Made by a program: the position numbers and the translations under genes. From the NCBI GenBank assembly GCA_022315425.1, contig JAIUPT010000040.1:248001-312000 (forward strand): a DNA stretch of 64,000 nucleotides, written 5' to 3'. Positions within the stretch are counted from its first letter, which is position 1; every line of letters begins with the position of its first letter. This document shows positions 46,858 through 57,486 of this stretch, piece after piece. The stretch comes from Pseudevernia furfuracea (taxonomy: Eukaryota; Ascomycota; Lecanoromycetes; Lecanorales; Parmeliaceae). Under the pieces are notes generated by a model. It was not told the origin of the DNA. It ran no database searches and worked only from the letters and a program-made list of their open reading frames with translations.

Positions 46858-48202
46858 GATGCAGTGGAAACGATTGTGCAGTGAAGATGATAGTAAAAAA
46901 AGAATACTCAAGAATCAAAGATGGCTGGGACGCTGAATGGGCGTTGGAATCAAATAACCAAAGACACCACCGCGTCGAGCGTCGTAACGGGCAGAACGAC
47001 AAGCAGTACTGTATTAGCGAACTTGCTTGGCGAACAGGAGAACTCGGCCTAATGTCAGTCCGCGTTGAATGCAGCTACGGCAAAGCAGGTGAGATTGTGG
47101 AGAAATGAGGACGCAAAGATGTTGGTGAAGGAATCAAGTCGGGTCTGCTCAGTCGGGCGCTCAGGCGCCAAGAGATAGTATACGAAGCTGAAGGATTCGG
47201 GGTCGCGTCCGCCCGTCAGCGTACAGCATAATCGGGTCTAAGACTCACGTTTTTTACGATTCGTCGGCAGAGTTCTGAAACTGTCTAGTGTCTGATCGTT
47301 TCTCCTGTATTTCTCAAAGCGATTGATCACCGAGACTACCCCCGATAAGTAAGACTGTCATTCAACAAAACCCTCTTTACTTTTTGTTCACCATATTACG
47401 TCTCTGCTGCATCGCATTCTGTGACTTAGAGATTTTAATTTACTGCTCGGCAGCATTCATAATCTGCGTCGATCGGAAATATAGTAATTCATTGCTGCGT
47501 ATATCTGTAGATATTTTTGTTAAAAGCGAGAAAAAGGGGTTATTTTCGGGATCACTTGGCGGAATACTTGCCCTTAGAACATGTGCGGGAACCTTGAAGT
47601 CTGGACTCTGGACCCTCCTTAGGTGCCTGATGCGGGCTGGCCGGGCGGGGCCCTTGGGGTATATCCCCAGGGCTCTCCCCGGGGCAACCTCCCGCGAGCG
47701 CTAGCATTGACCACCAATTTTTTTTCTTCTGACTCTCCCTTGCTTGATCTTACCCTTTTAACTGGCAGTATAATTGGCAAGTAGGATAGTTTATATTAGT
47801 TTGAATTGCACACTATCTGATTGAACCTGATTGTTTTGCTGCGAATTTGAAGGGATTTGGGGGTTGGACTCTAGTAATTGACTAGACATGGGCGAAAGTC
47901 CGAAAAGGGAAAAAAAATGTCCACACTTTAGCTCTTAGGGCGCCCCTACGCGTAGGAGATACGAGCAAACACACTCACATCCATACACACTCATTTACAC
48001 ACATCGAGTCGCACACACACTCCTGTAGCCATGCCGCAACGTCTCTGTTCTCTTTCAAATTGTGTGGAAGCATTAAATCCAAGACAGTCTGCTGCCCAGC
48101 TCGTTCTCCGTTCAGATGACGACCGTCGTGACTACAATCCATAATAGATATTGTAGCTTTTTCGCTTCAAATTAGGCCCAAGGACACAGCTCTCAGTGAA
48201 AC
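46858..48202. promoter_or_regulatory. Divergent intergenic region, P450 and PTH11-like gene
   Basis: This 1.3-kb region contains the P450 promoter, with two inverted CCCGACT elements (47137-47158), and the receptor promoter. A CACA-rich patch lies at about 47965-48020. No gene is supported. Confidence 0.5.
47137..47158 (-). promoter_or_regulatory. Two inverted CCCGACT elements upstream of P450
   Basis: On the plus strand AGTCGGG occurs at 47137-47143 and CAGTCGGGC at 47150-47158, so both read in the direction of the P450 gene. They lie about 280-301 bp upstream of its start codon. Confidence 0.5.
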
Positions 48203-49850
48203 ATGTCCTTGATTTTTGGTACACAGCTGACTCCGCAAGAGCTGCAACTCCTCTCCGATTATCCGGCGTTGCAGCCCCCGGAGGGAGTGACTCCAGACTT
48301 CACAGATCCACCGAATCATGGAAAGACCCAGATCGTCTGGATCTCTCTTCTGCTCTGCATTACTTCGATTTTTGTCCTGAATCGCGTCTACATGAAAACG
48401 TTCATCGTTCGGAAATACATGTTGGACGATCGTAAGTGTTCCTGGCAGACCTGATAGCAATGCGAAACCCTGCTTTATTGACAACTCCAATTACAGTGAC
48501 CATTATAGTGGGTATGGTGAGTCATCTGTAGTATTCTCCCATACTACGCATAGCGAACGCTGAAACACTGCGCGTGGAACCACAGATCGGCACAGTCGCG
48601 TACTATGCTGCGACTGTTTATGGTAAGAGACAGTCTCTACCTTCCATATGGATTTTCAGTCTCAAGGTCGCAAACAACAGGAGTGCAAAGAGGAAGGATT
48701 GGGGTCCACGAATGGAACATCAGCATCCCACAAGCGGCAAGCAAGAATTTACAGATCGTAAGGAACCAGCTCCTGACCATGAGCCGTTTCTAATACGATC
48801 ACAAACCAGCCTGTCTACCTAGTTAGTGTCATCAACGCACCGACCTTCCTACTCATCAAACTCACATTTTTCCTCACGTACCGCCAAATCTTCGGCCCGA
48901 TGCGCTGGATGAGGATCAGCGCCTTATTTGGGGCCATAGTTACGACACTATACTATATAAGTATCACCGTGTGCTACTTCATCTTTGCAACACCTCGTAG
49001 AGGCGGGACGTGGCTTTCCTTTTCACGTGAAAAATTCATCGTTCACTTCTCCATCCCTCAATCTGCCGTGGGTCTAGTCATCGATCTTTATATATTGATA
49101 CTGCCGATTGTGGCAGTGAGTAAGCTGCAAATGGTCACTCGCCGCAAAGTTGGTATCATTTTGATCTTTACTACCGGGTTACTGTAAGTTAGAGATTCCG
49201 ACGCATACCACAACGCTTCGGGAGCTGACGCAGGACTGGCCAATGTAGCGCTTGTCTGGGGTCAATCTTGAGCATTTACTACAGAGTCCTGCTCAACCGA
49301 ACCAAGGACTATACATGGGCTTTCATAACTGTGAACACTGTGACGTAAGTCTTCTCTCAGTCGTGTCTCCACTCGCTAGCATCTACATCAGAGGGTAACC
49401 AGTTAAGTTGATGTAAATTCTAGCCTCTTAGAGATGTTGGTGGGCATAATCTGTGCCTGTATGCCAGCAGCAGCGCACACATGCCGTCACCATCTACCTT
49501 CTTACGACTCAGTCAGGAATAAATTGTGCTCCCATTACGGTTCCTTCGAGAAGAAAATCCGCAGAACAAATCCGAACTCGTCCTCGCTCTCAGAAAGTAG
49601 TTCTCCTGGTGTCAAAACACCTCGCGGCGTTTATGAAGGATACTTCAATCTAGGCGGGCTCGAGCATGGTCTGCCATTGACTGGAAAGCCTGGAAAGACA
49701 TTCACACACAATAGACGGCCGGATGATCTCAAATACGATGGCATCAACGTCACATACGAAATGCACCTGAGCCCGATCTCTCCGCCGCCGCGTGATCGTG
49801 GATGGACAGCTGTCTATATTCCCAAAGCTTGTTCGTTGCACGGGCAGTAA
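48203..49850 (+). CDS. PTH11-like/rhodopsin-domain seven-helix receptor, 419 aa
   Basis: Seven exons; introns at 48432-48496, 48517-48585, 48623-48680, 48758-48809, 49184-49248 and 49345-49423 give 420 codons. Exon 2 is only 20 bases. The N-terminus is short and lacks a CFEM domain. Helix 1 is IVWISLLLCITSIFVLNRVY. RKYMLDDLTIIVGM, GVQRGRIGVHEWNIS, INAPTFLLIKLTFFLTYRQI and SAVGLVIDLYILILPI are the landmarks of this fungal-specific family. The last cytoplasmic stretch (about 135 residues) is polar and Ser/Pro-rich. Some members, such as Pth11 of Magnaporthe, sense surface cues. It is divergent from the P450 gene, but nothing else ties it to the cluster. Confidence 0.88.
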
Positions 49851-50720
49851 TCAAGCTACAAATTCCGAATAAGCTGCTATTCATATGCTTAAGCTGCCAT
49901 TAGCCATAGTCGGTGCGTCATGAGGACAGTACGCCGTAACCAATAATGCGCCTAGTCGGCCCAGCTAGCAACGCCACCGCTGCCTGCCTACCCTCCACCA
50001 CATCATGTCCTTTTTGCAAGCCGAACTTCTCCATGGGCTCGGAACTTACACGGGTCGGCTAAAGAGAGCAAGTTGATGAGCCGACCAAGGACTGCCGCCA
50101 GCCCGAAGTGATTGAGCAGACGCTAAGGTCAGTGGACAAGAGAGCTCAGACTTTTGCCTGCTGTGAGGAAAGAAAAAAATGACCGTGCGAGATGAAAGAG
50201 TATGCAAACAAAAAGATGATGGAAATCAATGCAGATATGACGGACGATGCCCCCAGAAACTCTGGACGTCTAAGATTAAGAATTCTTTGGCGGAGAGTGA
50301 GAATTGGGTAGGCTTTCGAGATCCTGCCAGGCCGGCTGCAGCATTTCGGAGTTTATGGGACTCCGTTTCTGCGAGGTGCGGCGTGCCACTTTCAAGCGCT
50401 ACCAGAATCTCTTTCTTGTGCAGATGCAGGCGAAACTCGGGGTTGATGTGAGGGGCCATCCGCTGCTCGGCCTCTGTGCCGAAAATATTGCCGTGTGGGG
50501 AAGGCTTCGGAAGAGACCCTGCATGCTGATATATGCCTGCAAGTTTTCTCGCCGCTACTGTAAAGGTACTCTACATAAGCAGGATCCAAAGATAAGACCT
50601 TAGCTGATGCTGAAGCCGGGGAGGTCAATTTCGGTATACAGATCCTGACTGCCATTGATTTTACATATGCAGCCTCGTCAATGATGACTCCGAGACTGAC
50701 CGGCTGTCACTGTGTCAACA
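49851..50720. other. Intergenic, start of decay zone
   Basis: No supported gene. If the broken MFS gene downstream once had its N-terminal half here, I cannot recognise it. Confidence 0.4.
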
Positions 50721-50721
50721 G

Positions 50722-52262
50722 TATGTATTGCCTTATGCCCGCGATGTGTATGTTCTTCTACTCGTCTACAAAGCGCGCCAGCTTAGATACGAAACGGGAA
50801 ACTGGGCGCTTTATGCGTAGAGCGAAGAATGGAATGTCACACTCAATTACTTGGCACGCAAGCATCTCGTCAGGCCCTTCCAGATTATTATAACACCTAT
50901 CTGCTTTTCCACGGCCCTATATGCCGCCTTCGTCTACGGCATTATCTACTTGTAAGCCAATCTCTCGCTTCATCACGATGCAATCTGAACAAATGTTTCA
51001 CAGCCTTCCCCATCGAGTTCGAAGAAGAGCGTGGTTGGAACCAACCCCCGTTGGCTCTTTACCTTTCATCGGGATCCTCATTAGTACAGCCCTCGGTGCA
51101 GGCGCCAACGCCTACAACGCGAAATTCTGCGTGCGAAATGTCGAAGCAAACAACACACGCCCAGCGCCAGAAGCCCGATCACCTCCGATGATGATTGGAG
51201 AGATTCTCGTTGCTGGCGGTCTATACCTATCCAGAAGGGCGTCAAGCAAGCACGTGCATTGGATCGGGTTTGTCATCGTACGGAGATGCGTCGTGTTCTT
51301 CTTGCGCTTGATTTATTTTATTAACGCCCTGTATTGGTGATGCACTCCATGGTGCTATAGCTTCTTAACGATATTCCAAGCCTCGCTGAACTACCTCATC
51401 GATACCTTTCGGTTAGTGTTCTCAAATCTTCACGAACGGACCAATGTGGCAACATGAGGCTACACAAAACACGTAAATAATGGTTGGGCCTTCCCACCGC
51501 CATGCTTAGAGCCAATAGAGGCCTGAAAAGGCATATTCTCGTACCCTAGCGCCAAGAAAACTCCCATGCTTTAGCAGCATAGACCTGGAATGGAAATTGA
51601 AGCAATATACATGTATGTGGGCATGGGAAGGTGGGACGAACGAATGTTATGACTCTGGTAGAGAGAGAATTGAACGAAGAGGGCCTGAAACAACATGGGC
51701 CTGACACCCGATATGCGAAATGCGATATGCGATATTGAGACCCACTAACCCCCAGTCCAGCTGGATCGACTCTACGCCGCTGGTGCGGTGGCAGCGGTCA
51801 CGGCTGTCAGAAGGATATTTGCGGGTGTCTTTCCACTTTTTGCTGCACCAAGTACTGTCATTGTGTTCGTTGTCTAGTACCTTCTATGCATCCTTTCATG
51901 CATATTCTGTCTTTATTCCACTTGTCATGCTTTGTCCCCACCAGGCATACAACGGCTGATGGCCCATAGACTGAATCTACATGTTTTTCTAATCACCACT
52001 GCTGTGCCTCGCTGAGAAGTACTCTTCAAGTGCTTCACGCTACCTCGCTGTCGAACTTGTCATTTCTATGAACTGGAGAGCTGACAACTTTCTGCGATAC
52101 TCTACTGTTCCACAATCTGGGGATTGACATGTGAGTTGATCTTCACACCTTCCTAGGTGCTCTTGTCGCCACTGACAGTTTCTATTCGCAGTTTCTATTT
52201 CTACGGTCCTCGAATACGGGCTTGCGGGAAATGGTCCAAACCTTCTACAATACAGTACACTC
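50722..52262 (+). pseudogene. Broken MFS drug:H+ antiporter (DHA1-like) remnant
   Basis: Recognisable pieces of the C-terminal half lie in order but in several frames. RYETGNWALYA is followed directly by a TAG stop (50818-50820), then SEEWNVTLNYLARKHLVRPF and STALYAAFVYGIIYL. After a likely intron come FPIEFEEERGWN and, one base out of frame near 51048, PVGSLPFIGILISTALGAG and PEARSPPMMIGEI. Further on are SSKHVHWIG, FQASLNYLIDTF (about 51380), FAGVFPLFAA (about 51840) and FYFYGPRIRACGKWSKPS (about 52195). These are the hallmarks of fungal polyamine/drug MFS proteins. The N-terminal six helices are not found. The CAG-to-TAG type change is a C-to-T transition, as RIP or ordinary decay would give. 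Confidence 0.78.
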
Positions 52263-52858
52263 ATTGCAAAAGAGAAATTCTCGTTTCGCCCAAGGATGGA
52301 AGTCTTCTAGATTTTAGGATACACATTCTATCCAGCCAGGTAAAAGAACAAATTGGATTAGGCGGCCCCGCTCAGAGTCGCATAGCCGAGATCCGACGTC
52401 AACGTGGGCACATGCAAAACAAGGATCGCATCTCTCTTTCCTCAGTCTGAACATGGTCTTCCAAGCAAAAGCCCACCGCGAGACCGATTCTATCAATAAC
52501 CCCGCATTTATGAAGCCCAATTCGTCAAGGACAGCACGCGACAGCATTTTCATTGGCATGCTATAACGCTATGACCATCCTCGAAAAAGCACAGCCAAAT
52601 CCGGAGTTACCTTAATAGGACCGACGACCTATCACAACACGACTGGCATTGAAGCTGTAAATCCGTCAGCAAAGCTTGACCAAGTAAGGTCATTGCGTCA
52701 AGCACCGCAAATGCGCTTGTGCAAACCTTCATAGCCGACAGCTGTCAAAAAACTTAAAACATCTCCGCCGTATAAGAGTAGAATGCCCTTGGTAGGGCAG
52801 GTACTGCATGCATTCTCTCCATGACTTATCTTGGTTGATGAAATTCCTGGGCTTCACG
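52263..52858. other. Intergenic, nothing recognised
   Basis: No supported gene. This stretch includes the upstream region of the secreted-protein gene. Confidence 0.4.
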
Positions 52859-53457
52859 ATGCGATTCTACCAAGCAACCACTCTCGCTGCCCTTCTCCAA
52901 CTATGTGCCTCCTGCCTCGCAGCATCTCCAATCGTTTCCAATGCCCCCAACAACATTTCCCTACCGAACACCGACGCCGACGAAAACCTCACCCTCAACC
53001 TGACCCTATCAAGTCCGCGAAAGTAAGTCCGCCTCCCCGACCACCGAAAATCCACCACTCAAAGGAAAGCCCTCTCACCAGTCCCCTACCGCCACAACCA
53101 TACATCTACGCCGTCCCCCACTCAACCCTCAAGATCCAATTCCAAGCTTTCGGCCACCTCATCCCTCCCTCCAACGTGCTGCTCTGCCTCCTCAAAGCCG
53201 CCAACGACGTAAACCAGCACCTCGCCACCCCTCACGCGCCCCTGGGGACGACTCCGCTAAGAATCTCTTCGGCGACGGTCCGGCTGAATTTGTACCCCAA
53301 AGTCCGGAATGCCGTCACTTGGGCGAAATGGGGCGCGGCGGTTCGGGGGATCACGGACTTCATGACCAGGTTTGAGTTTGTGGATTTGGATTATTACATC
53401 CTGGATGAGGAGCTTGGGGGGGTGATTATTGGCGGGGGGCTGGTTTCTAATCGGTGA
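52859..53457 (+). CDS. Small secreted protein, 183 aa
   Basis: Two exons; the intron at 53023-53069 (47 bp, GTAAGT donor) gives 184 codons from the ATG at 52859. The first 20 residues (MRFYQATTLAALLQLCASCL) form a signal peptide, with likely cleavage after CLAA. An Asn/Leu-rich stretch (NLTLNLTLS) has possible N-glycosylation sites. The mature part contains STLKIQFQAFGHLIP, VRLNLYPKVRN and GITDFMTRFEFVDLDYYI, resembling a widespread uncharacterised family of ascomycete secreted proteins. No catalytic motif is evident and cysteines are few in the mature part. It lies downstream of the broken MFS gene with no functional link. An ATG seven codons upstream is an alternative start. Confidence 0.68.
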
Positions 53458-54543
53458 CTGTTCTTGAGGATTTTGTTATGCAGAGGTCTGCGGGGGGCGG
53501 TGTGCCAGACAGGCATGATTCGTCATTCAAAGTTGTTGATTGCCCTTGTGTGTTGGATGGTTGCTTGCACGCTAAGGCGCTACAGGGTCAACTCAGCTAG
53601 GCTAAGTATTCTCACTCTGACATGGCTTCTAGGTTTTCTGGATGTTAATCAAAGCCTTTGTTTTTTTGGAATGCTATTTCTCGAAGCTTTCCTATTCACA
53701 CGACTCGCTACTGTTTGCAGCCTCAAAGTCGTTGTGAGATCTGTTACGTCCCATGTACCAAGATACTCTACTTGTCCAAGAACTTTGTCGTATTAGTCAG
53801 TATGAAGTTTTCTCGCTCGGGAAGAACCAAATGCCATGCTATAACACTCGTAGTGAATACCACGCCTCATTCTTGGAGAATATCATAGCAGGCGACACAT
53901 CTGTTATCGAGAGGTTCTCATCTTATCATATATGCTAGTTATAGGGTAAGCCAAAGTCCATGAGTCAGTGGAGGACTGATATCTGGCGACTTGCAGAGGT
54001 ACATCGTTGGAAGGATCGTCCCTTCCCCAAAGTAGTCGAACGGAGGTTTCTTGTTGACTAAGCATTGAACGTCATACGCCTGCAGCCCCAGCCTCGCCTT
54101 ATTGCCCCGCCCCACCATGTCATCCTCGTGCTTATTCTCACATCGCCATTCTATTGAAGCAGCAGCTCGCACTCGTGCGGTCGTCTCTGTTTTGAAGTTA
54201 CCGCATCAAGAGCACTGGCTCTCCCACACCGAGTCATTTGGATTTCTCGGACGTTTCAAAATCTGTAGCTTGTAAGTGCGGTTGATTGATGGCGGTATTC
54301 GAAAAGTGGTATTATCGTGGACGTCGGAAGATGCAAACGCGTTGAATGTACAATTTCTGGACTCGGTGGTTCAGCGCAGATATTTGGTTCTCATAGGATA
54401 TGCCATTCAAAAGCTACTACTTAGGACAGGGGAAGGAGAGTTTCAGTAAGATGGAAAGTTCTCTGGAGCTACTACCAGCCCAACTTAGGTTTAGTCGCGA
54501 GAAATGTGTAACTTATAGCGACGCTCTACGATAGGCAGTGAAA
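53458..54543. other. Intergenic, decay zone
   Basis: Only short frames without motifs are present. No RNA gene was seen. Confidence 0.4.
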
Positions 54544-54916
54544 GAGGGGATACGTTGCTGTGATTCAGCTACTGGTCGATAAGACATCTGCAGATGTGGA
54601 CGCCGAATTTGGAATTGTTGGCACTGTGCTCAACATCGCACTGATGGCTGGGAACCTAGCAATCGCTGGTATACTGCTTAAAAATGGCGCCTATAGCAAC
54701 TTTGCACAGGATTTGTATGATGCAATGATGGAGACTGCTGTTTTTCGTCCAATTGCCGAACAGGTTATTTCGCTTTTTCTCAAAAGAGATGCGGAAGAAA
54801 TCTCCATTGACGATTCATACATCGACGACGTAAAAATGATGTTACGGCGCTGGTATGATTTCTGTAGGAAGGAAACAACTGATTACGGGTATATGATGGT
54901 GGACTTCAGTACATGA
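54544..54916 (+). pseudogene. Ankyrin-repeat gene fragment
   Basis: The frame encodes VIQLLVDKTSADVDAEFG, then TVLNIALMAGNLAIAGILLK and NGAYSNFA. This matches the helix-turn-helix pattern of an ankyrin repeat (xxxxLLxxGADVNA / xALxxAxxxGNxxIxxLLLxxGA). A polar tail follows to a stop at 54916. There is no credible start; the frame is closed upstream by a stop just before the repeat. It looks like a remnant of a larger ankyrin or NLR-type gene, though an unrecognised exon structure cannot be excluded. Confidence 0.45.
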
Positions 54917-56508
54917 CCGTTGTGTAAGAAAGTCAACTATTTTGGGCCAAAATTTGACCACCTGCAGTGATCACGCAAGACTTGTGCAAGTGGCCTTGTA
55001 CAAAGAGATAGTCACATGACTATCAGCAACTTTGATGGAATTTTGTGGGAGGAGGGATTTGTAGCAGCTCAAGTTGATTTGACTGTAGCAGCCATATAAA
55101 TGGTGCAGGACCTCTACTTCTTGTTCTTGGCTTTGTGAACTTACCAGTTGCGGAAAGAAGGAAGTTGATACCTGTGATCTTGAATTATTAACTCGCACTT
55201 CTCTTCTTGATACACGCAGCGAGAGTTCTTATCGAAGTATTAATTATTGATAAGCTTATACTCTTGATCTGATCGATGCATATACTCGTCTTCGTTCTCG
55301 AGACCACACAGAAAATATAGATCACGATATCATTTGTAATATTACTCTTCACTTGTTGTCACTTGATCATTACGATCGAGATCTCTCTCGCGTACGTACA
55401 TCTTGCCTACATATCCGAGAGGTATGCGTCGCGCCTTTATCATGTCATTGATATCGAATTCCGTTGATCATATAGAGTTGAGGAAATTTTCAGTATTGTC
55501 GCCGTTGTCTATGAGCCTGACAATCGTGTAATCGTCAAGACGGCTCTTCATTGGGATATCGAATACATGATCGATGTCTTGAGCAAAAAGTGGATATCGT
55601 GTTCAGTTGTCAAGGGAGAGCTCACGTCCACGTCGCGTCGGGCGTTCGATATGTTCATGCTTTCTCGCGTCGTACTTGATGTAATGTGCTGTCAGATACT
55701 GCTTGGATTGAGCGGAGGGAGGGCAAGTGATGTTTGTTCTTTTGGACATCGGGGCCCCCCAGAATGCCTGGAAGACGCCTTTGATTCCGTCCTCGGTACG
55801 GGCGTGATTGCTGTGATTGAGATAGGCACTGGCGTTTTGTCCTCGATCGTTGACTTTGGCCCGGGCGCTGAAAGCTTGTCTCTTACTCGGCGGCAAAGTC
55901 CCTAGTACGTCCCAGCCTTCTGGCATTCGATACTCTGTCGAACAAAAATCCCCAAGGCACCAATACTGCACCTTTTTGTCCCCCTTTCTGACTGATGCCT
56001 TGGGGTGAGTCCGTTCCTTGAGAAATTTCCAAGAACGCGCATCCATTTTCTTATTGAACTTTATTCTCTACCCCACGTCTTCATGCAACTGATATTCGTT
56101 CTAACAATGAACCAGATTCTTCCCTGCTCATCCTTTTCAACCGCGGAAGTCGCGTGGGGAAGGAAATTCATAGCCAATCAGCCTTCGACAAGCGGTTTTC
56201 CGACGTTTAATCGCAATCCCCAAAACTTTCAGAATTCGAAAGGACTGTGAAGGGACCGCAGTGCTTCTTGAAATCTTCTCTGAAGATCTCAGCGGTAAGA
56301 TTGTCAAGGAACGAGGTGTACATTAGCATACCCACCAAGTTTGCGGTGATTGGATGCTTGGGGAAGACCAGATGAGGAGACGAAAAAGAGTGGGAATGAA
56401 TGAATGAACGGCTCAAGACAAGGCCGCCACGTGTCGGCAACACCACTTGTGCTCGAGAAGCTGTCATACGAGTTAGCCACGATATCAGCATCATGCGAAC
56501 GAACTTAC
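54917..56508. other. Intergenic, possible decayed repeat element
   Basis: No supported gene. 55060-55560 is AT-rich, with many GATC-containing palindromic words and a TATAAATGG at about 55096. It could be a remnant of a long terminal repeat, but I find no paired copy or target-site duplication. A minus-strand frame (55603-56046, 147 codons from an ATG) lacks recognisable motifs. Confidence 0.35.
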
Positions 56509-56746
56509 GCCTTGGAGTCGCCTCGGGATCCAACGGAATACTGTCAGGCTCAAACTCGGCTTCGGGCTCACGATTTGATGAGCTTGTCGAGCGGCGCGAG
56601 TGCTTGCTACGACGAGCATGCTCCTTGCCATGGCCAACCGCAGGATCGCGCGAACGCTCCATGCGACGGTTCTTCTTGGCTTGCCTACGCGCCGCCTTGT
56701 CTTCGGCCGAGATGTTTGCGTCCTTTGCATGCTTTGCAAATTGATA
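56509..56746 (-). CDS. Probable internal exon, Arg/Ser/Glu-rich, gene unresolved
   Basis: The segment is bounded by a good acceptor (CTGTAG) at 56747 and a consensus donor (GTAAGT) at 56508. A GGCTAAC branch point and CAG acceptor follow downstream. It encodes YQFAKHAKDANISAEDKAAR, RQAKKNRRMERSRDP and a basic-acidic tail ending PLDPEATPRR. Composition is that of a disordered nuclear or RNA-associated protein. I could not find convincing flanking exons, so this may be a relic. Confidence 0.3.
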
Positions 56747-56827
56747 CTACAGCCCAAGTCAGGAACGCAATGAGCGTTTTGCTGGTTCAAGTTGCAGCTT
56801 TCACAGCTCAATGTAGCTTCTACTAGA

Positions 56828-57486
56828 TCACAGCAACCACTTGTGAATTACTCGAGCATCCATGGACTCTGCGTGACAGAATGTCAAAGAGATTTCAATA
56901 GTAAAGTCGAGAGCGAGCATACTTTGATCTTTCGTTGAGAGTTGAGTAGACGAAGCAAGGTGAAGCTTATTACTGAGTGTGTTATCGTCTTCGAATGTGC
57001 CGTTTAAGGTAGCAGACGTATCAACATTTGAATCGACAGTCGAAGAGTATTGTTTGAATACTGCCGAACTTGAAATGATAGTGCCCTGCTTATCAAGAGT
57101 TAGCGATATCGACTTATCTGCTGATGGCAGCAAATTGTTATACGACGAGATAGAGAGAGTGATATTGACGGTGTTGATGGGTATCGAAGCGACGTTGCTT
57201 TTAGAATTCTCTTGTTCAACTTTTTTTAATCATTTCGAGTCCGCTAGGTGAGACTGGTGTTTGAAATGCTAATATAGTTTTGGAGTTGCTGTTCAGGGCG
57301 GTGATATTAAGATTCCGAGTCACCTTCAATTGTTTTGACAGATACATTGGCTTTGTGGTTGATTCGACCTTGAAACCCGCATTCAGCTCAACAGGGTCTG
57401 CGTTAAGATAGGTGTATTCGGCCTTACTCTCGAACGATGTTGAAGTCCTCGATTTCTTGGACTCGGAAGCTTCTGGGCTGGGATAC
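56828..57486 (-). pseudogene. Coding remnant with frameshift, family unknown
   Basis: Two long coding-like segments lie in different frames on the minus strand. The upstream one (about 57486-57222) includes AEYTYLNADPVELNAGFKVE and LKVTRNLNITALNSNSK. The downstream one (57220-56828) includes NTVNITLSISSYNN, ISLTLDKQG and NKLHLASSTQLSTKDQ. They meet at an A7 homopolymer (57221-57227 on the plus strand). No start codon is seen, and a TAG lies immediately upstream. The alternating Ser/Thr/Leu pattern suggests beta-strands. Either a homopolymer indel broke the gene, or an intron I did not identify joins the parts. Confidence 0.35.

Noticed and set aside
54920..55560. Possible LTR of a retrotransposon
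   Set aside because: It has a TATA-like box and AT-rich promoter-like sequence, but I found no second copy, primer-binding site, target-site duplication or reverse-transcriptase remnant.
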